Shown here one piece after another: positions 1 through 5,807 of a stretch of DNA of 6,771 nt. The notes below the pieces were generated by a model, which saw only the letters and a program-made list of their open reading frames with translations, searched no databases and was not told the DNA's origin. This stretch comes from Porphyrobacter sp. GTDB lineage: Bacteria > Pseudomonadota > Alphaproteobacteria > Sphingomonadales > Sphingomonadaceae. The stretch's first letter is position 1; each line of letters opens with the position of its first letter. A program made the translations under genes and the position numbers. The stretch covers positions 1-6,771 of the forward strand of contig JAKFWB010000519.1 in the NCBI GenBank assembly GCA_021732945.1, written 5' to 3'.

Positions 1-427
1 GTTCCGGGTCAGCCCCAGCCTTGGCCCCGCCTGGCCCCGTGTCGATGGACGCTTCAGGGGACGCATTGATCGCGTCGATCAGAGCCTGATCCCCGGCGTC
101 ATCGGTCAGCGTTTCGCCAGCCTCAATCGCGTCAATCATCAGGGCGATCCGGTCGATGATGGCGAGGACTGCGGTGACCAAATGCTGATCCGCCTCGCGC
201 CGCCCGGCCCGGCAATCGCCCAGCGCATCTTCGGCCGCGTGCGACAGGCTGGCGAGGCGCGGGAAATCGAAGAAGCCGCAATTGCCTTTGACGGTGTGGA
301 CAAAGCGGAAGATGGCATCCAGCCGCTTGCGGTCAGCCGGGTCAGCCTCCCACGCGACGATTTCGCCGCTCGAAGCCTCCAGCATTTCCCGCGTCTCGGC
401 GATGAAATCCGCCAGCAGATCGTCCAT
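1..427 (-). CDS. cheA: CheA-like chemotaxis histidine kinase, N-terminal Hpt part (cut by left edge)
   Basis: The minus strand is open from an ATG at 427 to the window edge, giving 142 codons with no stop, so the gene is truncated at its 3' end. The protein begins MDDLLADFIAETREMLE and is mostly helical. It carries a histidine phosphotransfer (Hpt/P1) motif, FRFVHTVKGNCGFFDF, with His44 as the expected phosphorylation site, followed by the typical LSHAAEDAL helix near residues 61-69. From about residue 103 an acidic, Ala/Gly/Pro-rich linker starts. In the CheA family this domain receives phosphate from the kinase core and passes it to CheY or CheB, working in the cytoplasm with chemoreceptors and CheW. 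The kinase domains lie outside the window, so a stand-alone Hpt or hybrid kinase cannot be excluded. A purine-rich stretch (GGGAAAAGGG) lies 13-22 nt before the ATG, slightly far for a Shine-Dalgarno site. The gene lies 60 bp downstream of the MATE gene on the same strand. Confidence 0.8.
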   Translation of the reverse strand, partial: MDDLLADFIAETREMLEASSGEIVAWEADPADRKRLDAIFRFVHTVKGNCGFFDFPRLASLSHAAEDALGDCRAGRREADQHLVTAVLAIIDRIALMIDAIEAGETLTDDAGDQALIDAINASPEASIDTGPGGAKAGADPE

Positions 428-474
428 GGGGTGCGCGCCCTTTTCCCTAGTGGGCAGGGCTATGCAGCGGCTTT

Positions 475-480
475 GGTTAA
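475..480 (-). promoter_or_regulatory. Possible CtrA half-site (TTAACC) upstream of the CheA-like gene
   Basis: The minus strand reads TTAACC here, 47 nt before the cheA-like ATG and just after the MATE stop codon. CtrA, the alphaproteobacterial cell-cycle and motility regulator, binds TTAA-N7-TTAA and related half-sites, and it often controls chemotaxis genes. The second half is absent: the position seven bases upstream reads CTAG. A six-base match is weak evidence by itself. Confidence 0.15.
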
Positions 481-487
481 AATTGGC

Positions 488-1867
488 CTAGCGCAGCGGA
501 ATGCCGATCCCATGATCAGGGCGGCGCTGGGTCAAGACATACCGCACCAGCACCACCGCCGAAACCGCACCAAACAGATTGGCGGCAAGCTCCGCCGTAT
601 AGATCGCCGCCGATCCCATGTCAGCCCGCAGCACCAGCGCCACGGGCAGCATCACCAGAAACACCCGCACAACCGATTGGCCCAGCGCATAACCGGCCTT
701 GTCGACGGCGTTCATGATCCCGTTGCCGACAATCAGCAGCCCGAACCCGGCATAGCCCCAGGCTGCGATTTCGAGGTAGCGCGCAAATTCCGCGATCACT
801 TGCGGGTCATCGGTGAACACCCGCGCGAAGCTTTCGCCAGCGGCCATCATGGCGATGGCGACGATCAGCCCCCAGGCGACGCAGAAGCCCGCCGCATAGA
901 GCGCCGCTTCGCGCGCCCGGCCATATTCCCGCGCCCCCCAGTTCTGCCCGACAATCCCGCCAATCGCCCCCGACAGGGCGAGCAGCGGCACGATCACGAA
1001 GCTTTGCAATCGTCCAGCCGCGCCGAAGCCAGCAACCGCAGCCTCTCCCTCCAGCGCGACCAGCGCGGTCAGGATCGACAGGCCGAGCGGATTAATTGCG
1101 TTCGAGAAGGCCGCAGGCAGGCCAACGCGGATGATCGCCTTGGCTGGGTCAATCAGGCTGCAATGGCGCAGCAGGCCAAGGTTGAGCGGCAGGGACGTGC
1201 CGCGCAGCAGCATGATCGCGGTCAGCACGCCAATCGCCCAGCCGATGGCCGTGGCATAGGCAGACCCGGCAATGCCGAAGCCCTCGAACCCAAATGCGCC
1301 GGTGATCAAGATCGGGTTCAGCACCCAGTTGGCTGCGGCATAGGCGATGCTGACCGTGCTGGTCCGCTTCGCCTCCCCCTGACCGCGCAGCACGCCGTTG
1401 AAGCCCATGATCGTCAGGCTCAGCGGAAAGCCCATCGCATAGGGGGTCATATAGGCGCGGATCAGCGGCATCAGATGCGCAGGCGCATTCATCGCGGTGA
1501 AGATCACATCGATCGCCAGCCACAGCGCAAGGCCCATCGCCGCACCGCACAGCACAGCGAAAACGATGCCGAAGTTGGCCCTGCGCGCCGCCTTCTCGGA
1601 GTCGCCTTCGCCCAGCGCGCGGGCGACCACCGAATTGATACCCACCATCACACCGACACCCAGCGATGTGCTCGCGACCGAGACGGGAAAGATGAAGCTG
1701 ATCGCCGCCAGAGGCTCGCTGCCCAATTGGCCGATGAAATAGGCGTCGACGATCCCGATCGACATGATCGCCGCCACCCCGATGATCGCTGGCAGGGTCT
1801 GCTGGACAAGGTGCCGGGGAATGGAGCCGCTGACGAGTTTGGCAGCGGTTGGGGCGGGCGCGGTCAT
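488..1867 (-). CDS. MATE family multidrug efflux transporter
   Basis: This is a complete 459-residue inner-membrane protein, within the usual MATE range of about 440-480 residues and twelve helices. The N-terminal helix contains IVDAYFIGQLGSEPLAAIS. Its Asp41 sits where DinF-type and archaeal MATE proteins have the conserved acidic residue of helix 1 involved in cation coupling. Other family signatures are GVGVMVGINSVVARALGEGD (71-89 region), FNGVLRGQGEAKRTS near 156-170 and, in the second lobe, GAIGGIVGQNWGAREYGRA near 300-318. The two lobes show the expected pseudo-repeat (ARALGEGD versus VGQNWGARE). The family exports cationic drugs, dyes or metabolites using a proton or sodium gradient; the substrate cannot be read from the sequence. 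The ATG at 1867 has only a weak Shine-Dalgarno-like sequence (TGAGA) before it. It is transcribed divergently from the aldolase gene across 95 bp, with the CheA-like gene following 60 bp downstream. Confidence 0.93.
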   Translation of the reverse strand: MTAPAPTAAKLVSGSIPRHLVQQTLPAIIGVAAIMSIGIVDAYFIGQLGSEPLAAISFIFPVSVASTSLGVGVMVGINSVVARALGEGDSEKAARRANFGIVFAVLCGAAMGLALWLAIDVIFTAMNAPAHLMPLIRAYMTPYAMGFPLSLTIMGFNGVLRGQGEAKRTSTVSIAYAAANWVLNPILITGAFGFEGFGIAGSAYATAIGWAIGVLTAIMLLRGTSLPLNLGLLRHCSLIDPAKAIIRVGLPAAFSNAINPLGLSILTALVALEGEAAVAGFGAAGRLQSFVIVPLLALSGAIGGIVGQNWGAREYGRAREAALYAAGFCVAWGLIVAIAMMAAGESFARVFTDDPQVIAEFARYLEIAAWGYAGFGLLIVGNGIMNAVDKAGYALGQSVVRVFLVMLPVALVLRADMGSAAIYTAELAANLFGAVSAVVLVRYVLTQRRPDHGIGIPLR

Positions 1868-1899
1868 GTGATCTCAGGCGTAGCGGCCTCGCGCACGGC

Positions 1900-1929
1900 T
1901 TGCAAAGCATTCCCTGTGCGTGCGATAGC
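1900..1929 (+). promoter_or_regulatory. Possible promoter of the aldolase gene
   Basis: A TTGCAA hexamer (1900-1905) is followed after 18 bp by GATAGC (1924-1929). This resembles a sigma-70 -35/-10 pair with three to four matches per hexamer. It lies 33 bp upstream of the ATG at 1963, inside the 95-bp divergent gap shared with the MATE gene. No clear operator palindrome was seen in this gap. Promoter prediction in GC-rich alphaproteobacteria is unreliable. Confidence 0.25.
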
Positions 1930-1962
1930 TGCGGGCAAGCAAAAACGTAAGAGGATTGGCCG

Positions 1963-2727
1963 ATGGCGACGCAGCTCAAACCGGGGATCGAGTGCAGCAA
2001 GGAAGAGTGGCAGGCACGGCTGGATCTCGCAGCATGCTACCGCATCTTCGATCACCTCGGCTGGTCGGAATCGATCTACAACCACATCTCGCTGAAGGTG
2101 CCGGGGGAGCAGGATACCTTCCTGATCAATCCCTTCGGCCTGCTGTATAGCGAAGTCACCGCCAGCAACCTCGTCAAGATCGATGTCGAGGGCAATAATG
2201 TCGGCGGATCGCCCTATATGGTGAACAAGGCGGGCTTCACCCAGCACGCCTATTTCCATAAGCATCTGGGCGTGCGCGCGGATGCGATCTGCCATGTCCA
2301 CACCACTGCGACCATGGCGGTGGCGAGCCACAAGGACGGGCTGCTGCCGACCAATTTCTACGCCTGCAATTTTCAGGGCCAGATCGGCTATCACGATTTC
2401 GAGGGCGTCACCGTGCGGGCCGAGGAAGGCGAGCGGCTGGTGCAGAACCTTGGCAATCACACCATTCTGATGCTGCGCAACCACGGCCCGGTGGTGATGG
2501 ACCGCACGATCCAAGGGATGTTCGTCAAAATGTGGGCCTTGCAGCGCGCTTGCGAAATTCAGGTGGCGACGCTCAGCATGGGCAACCCGAACCTTGTTCC
2601 GCAGGCGGTGGTGGACGTGCACCAGCGTGATCTGTCCGTGATGAGCGGGCAGGGCGGTGCGGGGATGTTCGATTTCGAGGCGTGGAAGCGCCGGGTCGAC
2701 AAGATCGACGACAGCTGGCGGCAGTAA
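1963..2727 (+). CDS. Class II aldolase/adducin family protein (adducin-like type)
   Basis: This is a complete 254-residue soluble protein, close to the usual 215-260 residues of the family. The start is supported by AAGAGGA (1949-1955) seven bases before the ATG. The fold signature is clear: YNHISLKVPG near 39-48, INPFGLLYSEVTASNLVKID near 55-74, HVHTT with His111 and His113, and LRNHG with His174. The 63-residue spacing between His111 and His174 equals that between the zinc ligands His92 and His155 of E. coli fuculose-1-phosphate aldolase. In that enzyme Glu73 is the catalytic acid/base in a PSSE motif. Here the same place reads VNKAGFTQH, with Gly91 and no acidic residue nearby. This VN-x-AGF pattern, with the later GLLP, YHDFEG and RNHG blocks, is that of adducin head domains and their bacterial relatives. 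A metal site is therefore likely, but classical aldol cleavage is doubtful and the substrate is unknown. It could still be annotated as a sugar-phosphate aldolase or epimerase by homology. Confidence 0.9.
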   Translation: MATQLKPGIECSKEEWQARLDLAACYRIFDHLGWSESIYNHISLKVPGEQDTFLINPFGLLYSEVTASNLVKIDVEGNNVGGSPYMVNKAGFTQHAYFHKHLGVRADAICHVHTTATMAVASHKDGLLPTNFYACNFQGQIGYHDFEGVTVRAEEGERLVQNLGNHTILMLRNHGPVVMDRTIQGMFVKMWALQRACEIQVATLSMGNPNLVPQAVVDVHQRDLSVMSGQGGAGMFDFEAWKRRVDKIDDSWRQ

Positions 2728-2780
2728 GCGCGCCGCGCGGCCTGTTTCCTACCGGCGACAAAGCTGTCAGGCATACCGGA

Positions 2781-2918
2781 ATGAACAGTGATCCTTTCCT
2801 CATCCGAGCCTGTGGTCGCGCCTGTGTCCGCGCCTGCTCCGGGGCAGGTTTTCTGTTCCTGGACAGTGTAACCTGTGTCTCCAACAGGCGCGAAACTGAA
2901 CGTGGCGGGGTAAGCTGA
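2781..2918 (+). CDS. Possible 45-codon Cys-containing upstream ORF or leader peptide
   Basis: An ORF from the ATG at 2781 ends in TGA at 2916-2918. That stop overlaps the ATG of the [2Fe-2S] gene as TGATG, an arrangement that often couples translation. The 45-residue product has four cysteines, three of them evenly spaced in RACGRACVRAC (Cys11, Cys15, Cys19), plus Cys32. The Cys codons lie directly before and within the left arm of the hairpin at 2832-2852. The ribosome-binding site is weak (CAGG nine bases upstream), and the regular Cys pattern may simply follow from a DNA direct repeat. The frame is also open upstream into the aldolase gene, so chance is a serious alternative. I did not recognise a family. 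Confidence 0.2.
   Translation: MNSDPFLIRACGRACVRACSGAGFLFLDSVTCVSNRRETERGGVS
2816..2893 (+). repeat. 10-bp inverted repeat with an extra direct copy in the [2Fe-2S] gene leader
   Basis: TCGCGCCTGT at 2816-2825 is the exact reverse complement of ACAGGCGCGA at 2884-2893, with 58 bp between the arms. The core CGCGCCTG is repeated directly at 2829-2836 and could pair with the same right arm over 8 bp. The right arm ends 24 bp before the [2Fe-2S] start codon, so folding could affect ribosome access. The second direct copy overlaps the left arm of the small hairpin at 2832-2852, so the two pairings exclude each other. Confidence 0.45.
2832..2852 (+). terminator. Short terminator-like hairpin after the aldolase gene
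   Basis: CCTGC (2833-2837) pairs with GCAGG (2844-2848) around a TCCGGG loop, with a possible extra G-T closing pair. Four T residues follow immediately at 2849-2852. This is the shape of an intrinsic terminator, but the stem has only five or six pairs. It lies 105 bp past the aldolase stop and 65 bp before the [2Fe-2S] start. It could end the aldolase transcript or act as an attenuator for the downstream gene. Confidence 0.3.
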
Positions 2919-3466
2919 TGTCGCGGATGACCGTCAACGACCGGCCGGTCGAGTTCGATCTCGATCCCCGCATGCCGCTGCTTTACGCCTTGCGGGAGGC
3001 GATGAACCTCACCGGCACCAAGGCGTGCGGCGGCGGCACGGACTGCGGCGGGGCCTGCATGGTGCTGGTTGACGGGGTGGCGCTGCGGTCTTGCGCGATC
3101 ACCTTGGCTGAGGCTGAGGGGCGGATTATCGTCACGATCGAAGGGCTTTCGGCCGACCGTGCCCATCCGGTGCAGCAGGCAATGGTGGCGCAGCAAGCGA
3201 TCCAATGCGGATTCTGCACGCCGGGAATCGTGATCTCTGCCGCCGCGCTGCTGCTGCTCAATCCCGCGCCGACGCGCGAGGATATTGTGGGGGCGATCCC
3301 CAATATCTGCCGCTGCGGGGTCTATCCGCGGCTGATCCGCGCGGTCGAGCAGGCCGGCCGTGTGGCGCTGCGGCAGGAACGCATCAGCGCTGCCCCCGCC
3401 CCCGGCATCAGTGCCGAGGACGCCGCCAAGGCCGTTCCGGCGTTGCGGGTGTCATCGCCCGAGTAA
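2918..3466 (+). CDS. (2Fe-2S)-binding protein, molybdenum hydroxylase small-subunit family (IorA/CoxS-like)
   Basis: This is a complete 182-residue cytoplasmic protein built like the iron-sulfur subunit of isoquinoline 1-oxidoreductase and aldehyde oxidases. Residues 1-65 form a plant-type ferredoxin domain starting MTVNDRPVEFDL, with Cys37, Cys43, Cys47 and Cys59. Residues 75-150 form the helical second domain, with QCGFCTPG (Cys97, Cys100) and NICRCGVYPRLIRA (Cys131, Cys133), the IorA-type CRCG-Y version. In this family the two [2Fe-2S] clusters pass electrons from a molybdopterin-containing large subunit. The first cluster motif is odd. The usual spacing is C-x4-C-x2-C, but here it is C-x5-C-x3-C, with each gap one residue longer; the distance to the fourth Cys (x11) is normal. 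A 30-residue Ala/Pro-rich tail follows the fold, a little long for the family. No large or FAD subunit is adjacent; the next gene is convergent after 3 bp. The ATG follows a GGCGGGG tract about nine bases upstream. Membership is firm; the partner enzyme is unknown. Confidence 0.9.
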   Translation: MSRMTVNDRPVEFDLDPRMPLLYALREAMNLTGTKACGGGTDCGGACMVLVDGVALRSCAITLAEAEGRIIVTIEGLSADRAHPVQQAMVAQQAIQCGFCTPGIVISAAALLLLNPAPTREDIVGAIPNICRCGVYPRLIRAVEQAGRVALRQERISAAPAPGISAEDAAKAVPALRVSSPE

Positions 3467-3469
3467 GTC

Positions 3470-5656
3470 TCAGAACCGCCCGGAGATGGTAAAGCGCGCA
3501 TTGAGCGGAGGGGCGACAGTGAATTCATCGGCAGAGTGCGCGGTCGGGAAATAGAGTTCGTCGAACAGGTTTTCGACATTGACCTGCAAACGGAGGTTAT
3601 CGCTCACGTCATAGAATACCGCCATGTCGACCCGCGCATAGGCAGGCAGCGTGGCGCGCTGGTTGGCGGGTTGGGTCGTGTTGCCATTATCGGCAAAGCT
3701 TTCGTCCTGCGCCGTCAGGCCGAGCCCGAAGCCCAGCTGTTCGGTTGCCTGAACATTGTTCCAGATCGAAAACTTGTGCTCGGGCAATTCGCGAACCCGC
3801 AGCCCGGTGGGGCCAGCGCGATCCACCTGCTCGCCATCAAGATAGGAATAGCCGGTCGTGACAAACCAGCCGTCAGTCACCTGACCCTGCAATTGTGCCT
3901 CAAAACCGCGGATCCGCGAATCGATCACGTCGAGTGTATCGGGGTTGGTGTCCGAGGTCTGCGGCGAGCTCTGCTCGATCTGGAACACCGCACCCGTCAG
4001 CGCGAGGCCGGGGCGAATGTCCCACTTCACCCCTGCTTCCAGATTGGAGAAGGTGTTTGGGTCAAGCGCATCGTTGGGGGGATTGATATCGGTAAACTGA
4101 TCGCCGGAACGCGGCAGGAAGCTCTCGGAATAGCTGCCGTAGATCGACAGGTTCTCCATCGGCTTGACGATCACGCCGACTCGCGGGCTGACCTTGTCGT
4201 CCTTGCGGGTGCGGACAATACCGTTGCGGTTGTCGAGCACGGTGATCTCGAACGAATCAAACCGCGCGCCAATCACCAGCCGAAGCCAGTCGGCGAGCTT
4301 CACCTCGTCCTGAATATAGGCCGAGAAAACGTTGAGATCAGCCTCGGTATCGTCGTTCAATCCGGTGAAGGCGACCGTAGTCGTCATGCCATTCGCCAGT
4401 GTGGCAACCCCACCTCGCAAGGCCAGCGGACGGACGGCGGAGAAGAACTCCACGTCTGTGCGGCGCGCTGGCTGGCCGACAGGGCGATTGGCGTTCTCCA
4501 CCACCACCGAGTCAAACACCGCATTGAAGCGGTCATTGTTGTTGCTGGAGTCGATGAATTCGCCGCCCACGATCAGCGTGTGGCCGATCCCGCCGGTTTC
4601 AAACTCGCCGATCAGGTTGCCCGACAGGATCAGGTTCTGCCGCTGGTTGGTGTCGATGTAGCCATCGATTTGCACCACGTTGGTGGCCAGGGTGTAGCCG
4701 ACCGGGAAGAAGTTCGAATAGACCTTGTCATAATCGCCGTAGGACGCGGTGAAATTGCCTTTCACACTGTCCGAGAAGGTGTGCTGGATGGTGCCGCGCA
4801 GCACATGCGCTTCGAGCGTGGCGAAGTTGTTGTCGGGGTCGCCAAAGGTCACCCGCCGCAGCGCGCTGACCGGATCGCCACTGTCATCGCTGGGGACGCC
4901 GCGATCGATGAAGCGTTCGTGGTTGAGATATTCGTAGGACAGGTCGATGGTGGTGCGGTCGCCCAATTCCGCGCGGAAGGTCGGGTTCACACTGATTTGC
5001 TCACCATCGAAGAAATCGCGGTGGTTGTTGAGGCTTTCATAGGCCGCGTTGATGCGCAGCGCCGAGTTCTCGCTGGTGGCAAGGTTCAGGTCAGCCCAGA
5101 CGTCATAAGCGCCAAAGGTATCAACCGAGGCCCGGTATCCGACGAAAGTTTCGCCCACCACGCCCTTCTTGGTCACCCGGTTGAGAATCCCGCCGGTGCC
5201 GCCGCGCCCAAACAGCAGCGCGTTGGGGCCGCGCAGGATTTCCACCTGTTCGAGGTTGTAGAGCCCGCGGTAATATTCCACGTCATCGCGCACCCCGTCG
5301 ACGAAGAAGTCGGCGGTGGAGCGCACGCCCCGGAACACCACAGCGTCGCGGTGGCCTTCGCCCTGCGAATTGGTGACTCCGGGGGTGTAGTTGACGATGT
5401 CGCCAACGCTATCAAAGCCCTGCCGCACGATCTGCTCCGCGGTGGTGATGCTGAGCGATTGCGGCACGTCGATGATCGGGGTGGGGGTTTTGAGTGCGTT
5501 GATCTGGTTTGAATAGAGCACGTCGCCCGTCACAATGATGTTGGGCCCGCGCTCGCCCGCATCATCGGCAGCCGGAGCAGTTTCAGCCAGCGCCGGGAAG
5601 GCGATGGCCGCGCAGCCGAGCAGGAGAGCCGTGCGGGCAAAAATCAGAATCATCAT
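3470..5656 (-). CDS. TonB-dependent siderophore receptor
   Basis: This outer-membrane receptor takes up ferric siderophores using energy from TonB-ExbB-ExbD. The ATG at 5656 gives 728 residues. It is preceded by GAAAGG and directly followed by a second ATG at 5653, which has better spacing. An in-frame TTG at 5677 would put a charged stretch in front of the signal peptide and is less likely. The protein shows a signal peptide (MMILIFARTALLLGCAAIAFPALA, with cleavage after ALA), a TonB-box-like NIIVTGD at about residues 39-45, and a plug domain to about 165. The plug includes PTPIIDVPQSLSIT, VFRGVRS, FFVDGVRDD and the hallmark VEILRGPNALLFGRGGTGG. The rest alternates as a 22-strand barrel would, with the closing NVENLFDELYF and a terminal Phe in ISGRF. 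Overall it resembles the Fiu/FhuE-like catecholate or hydroxamate group; the ligand is not readable. No siderophore synthesis or permease genes are nearby. A Fur-like palindrome lies just upstream. Confidence 0.93.
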   Translation of the reverse strand: MMILIFARTALLLGCAAIAFPALAETAPAADDAGERGPNIIVTGDVLYSNQINALKTPTPIIDVPQSLSITTAEQIVRQGFDSVGDIVNYTPGVTNSQGEGHRDAVVFRGVRSTADFFVDGVRDDVEYYRGLYNLEQVEILRGPNALLFGRGGTGGILNRVTKKGVVGETFVGYRASVDTFGAYDVWADLNLATSENSALRINAAYESLNNHRDFFDGEQISVNPTFRAELGDRTTIDLSYEYLNHERFIDRGVPSDDSGDPVSALRRVTFGDPDNNFATLEAHVLRGTIQHTFSDSVKGNFTASYGDYDKVYSNFFPVGYTLATNVVQIDGYIDTNQRQNLILSGNLIGEFETGGIGHTLIVGGEFIDSSNNNDRFNAVFDSVVVENANRPVGQPARRTDVEFFSAVRPLALRGGVATLANGMTTTVAFTGLNDDTEADLNVFSAYIQDEVKLADWLRLVIGARFDSFEITVLDNRNGIVRTRKDDKVSPRVGVIVKPMENLSIYGSYSESFLPRSGDQFTDINPPNDALDPNTFSNLEAGVKWDIRPGLALTGAVFQIEQSSPQTSDTNPDTLDVIDSRIRGFEAQLQGQVTDGWFVTTGYSYLDGEQVDRAGPTGLRVRELPEHKFSIWNNVQATEQLGFGLGLTAQDESFADNGNTTQPANQRATLPAYARVDMAVFYDVSDNLRLQVNVENLFDELYFPTAHSADEFTVAPPLNARFTISGRF

Positions 5657-5685
5657 GGGCCTTTCGTGTCTGTGCAAGTCAGCTA

Positions 5686-5702
5686 TTGCAACTTACTCGC
5701 AA
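5686..5702 (-). promoter_or_regulatory. Fur-box-like palindrome in front of the siderophore receptor
   Basis: The minus strand reads TTGCGAGTAAGTTGCAA, an 8-1-8 palindrome with six of eight positions symmetric. It resembles GC-rich Fur boxes of the TTGCGAATnATTCGCAA type. It ends 29 bp before the receptor start codon, where a bound repressor would cover the promoter. On the plus strand it is flanked by two copies of GCAAGTC at 5674-5680 and 5705-5711. The adjacent receptor is a classic Fur target, which supports the reading. The box is imperfect, and binding by another iron regulator is possible. Confidence 0.45.
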
Positions 5703-5717
5703 CCGCAAGTCCGGATA

Positions 5718-5745
5718 TTGTCGTGAGGTGAAAATCATCGATATG
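5718..5745 (+). promoter_or_regulatory. Possible promoter of the arsC-like gene
   Basis: TTGTCG (5718-5723) and GATATG (5740-5745), separated by 16 bp, give a weak sigma-70-like pair. The implied 5' leader of about 55 nt contains an inverted repeat, CGCGCC (5753-5758) with GGCGCG (5774-5779), around a 15-nt loop. The site lies in the 151-bp divergent gap shared with the receptor. Confidence 0.2.
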
Positions 5746-5807
5746 TGGCTTTCGCGCCGCGCTTCTGTTAACGGGCGCGCCGGAACATCCTGATGAGGGC
5801 CACCCCG

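Noticed and set aside
182..2095. A 637-codon plus-strand open frame across the CheA/MATE region
   Set aside because: It is antisense to two clear genes, is abnormally rich in His, Arg and Gln with no recognisable domain, and is a by-product of GC-rich codon usage on the opposite strand.
1864..2622. A 252-codon minus-strand open frame antisense to the aldolase-like gene
   Set aside because: The plus strand encodes a conserved aldolase/adducin protein with a good ribosome-binding site; the His-rich antisense product resembles nothing recognisable.
2861..2889. A promoter for the [2Fe-2S] gene starting with TGGACA near 2860
   Set aside because: The -35-like hexamer is good, but no acceptable -10 hexamer occurs at 16-18 bp.
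3536..5512. A 658-codon plus-strand open frame across the receptor gene
   Set aside because: It is antisense to an unmistakable TonB-dependent receptor and shows no signal peptide, motif or ribosome-binding site of its own.
5657..5677. TTG at 5677 as the receptor start
   Set aside because: It would add MHRHERP before the signal peptide, while GAAAGG stands correctly placed for the tandem ATGs at 5656 and 5653.
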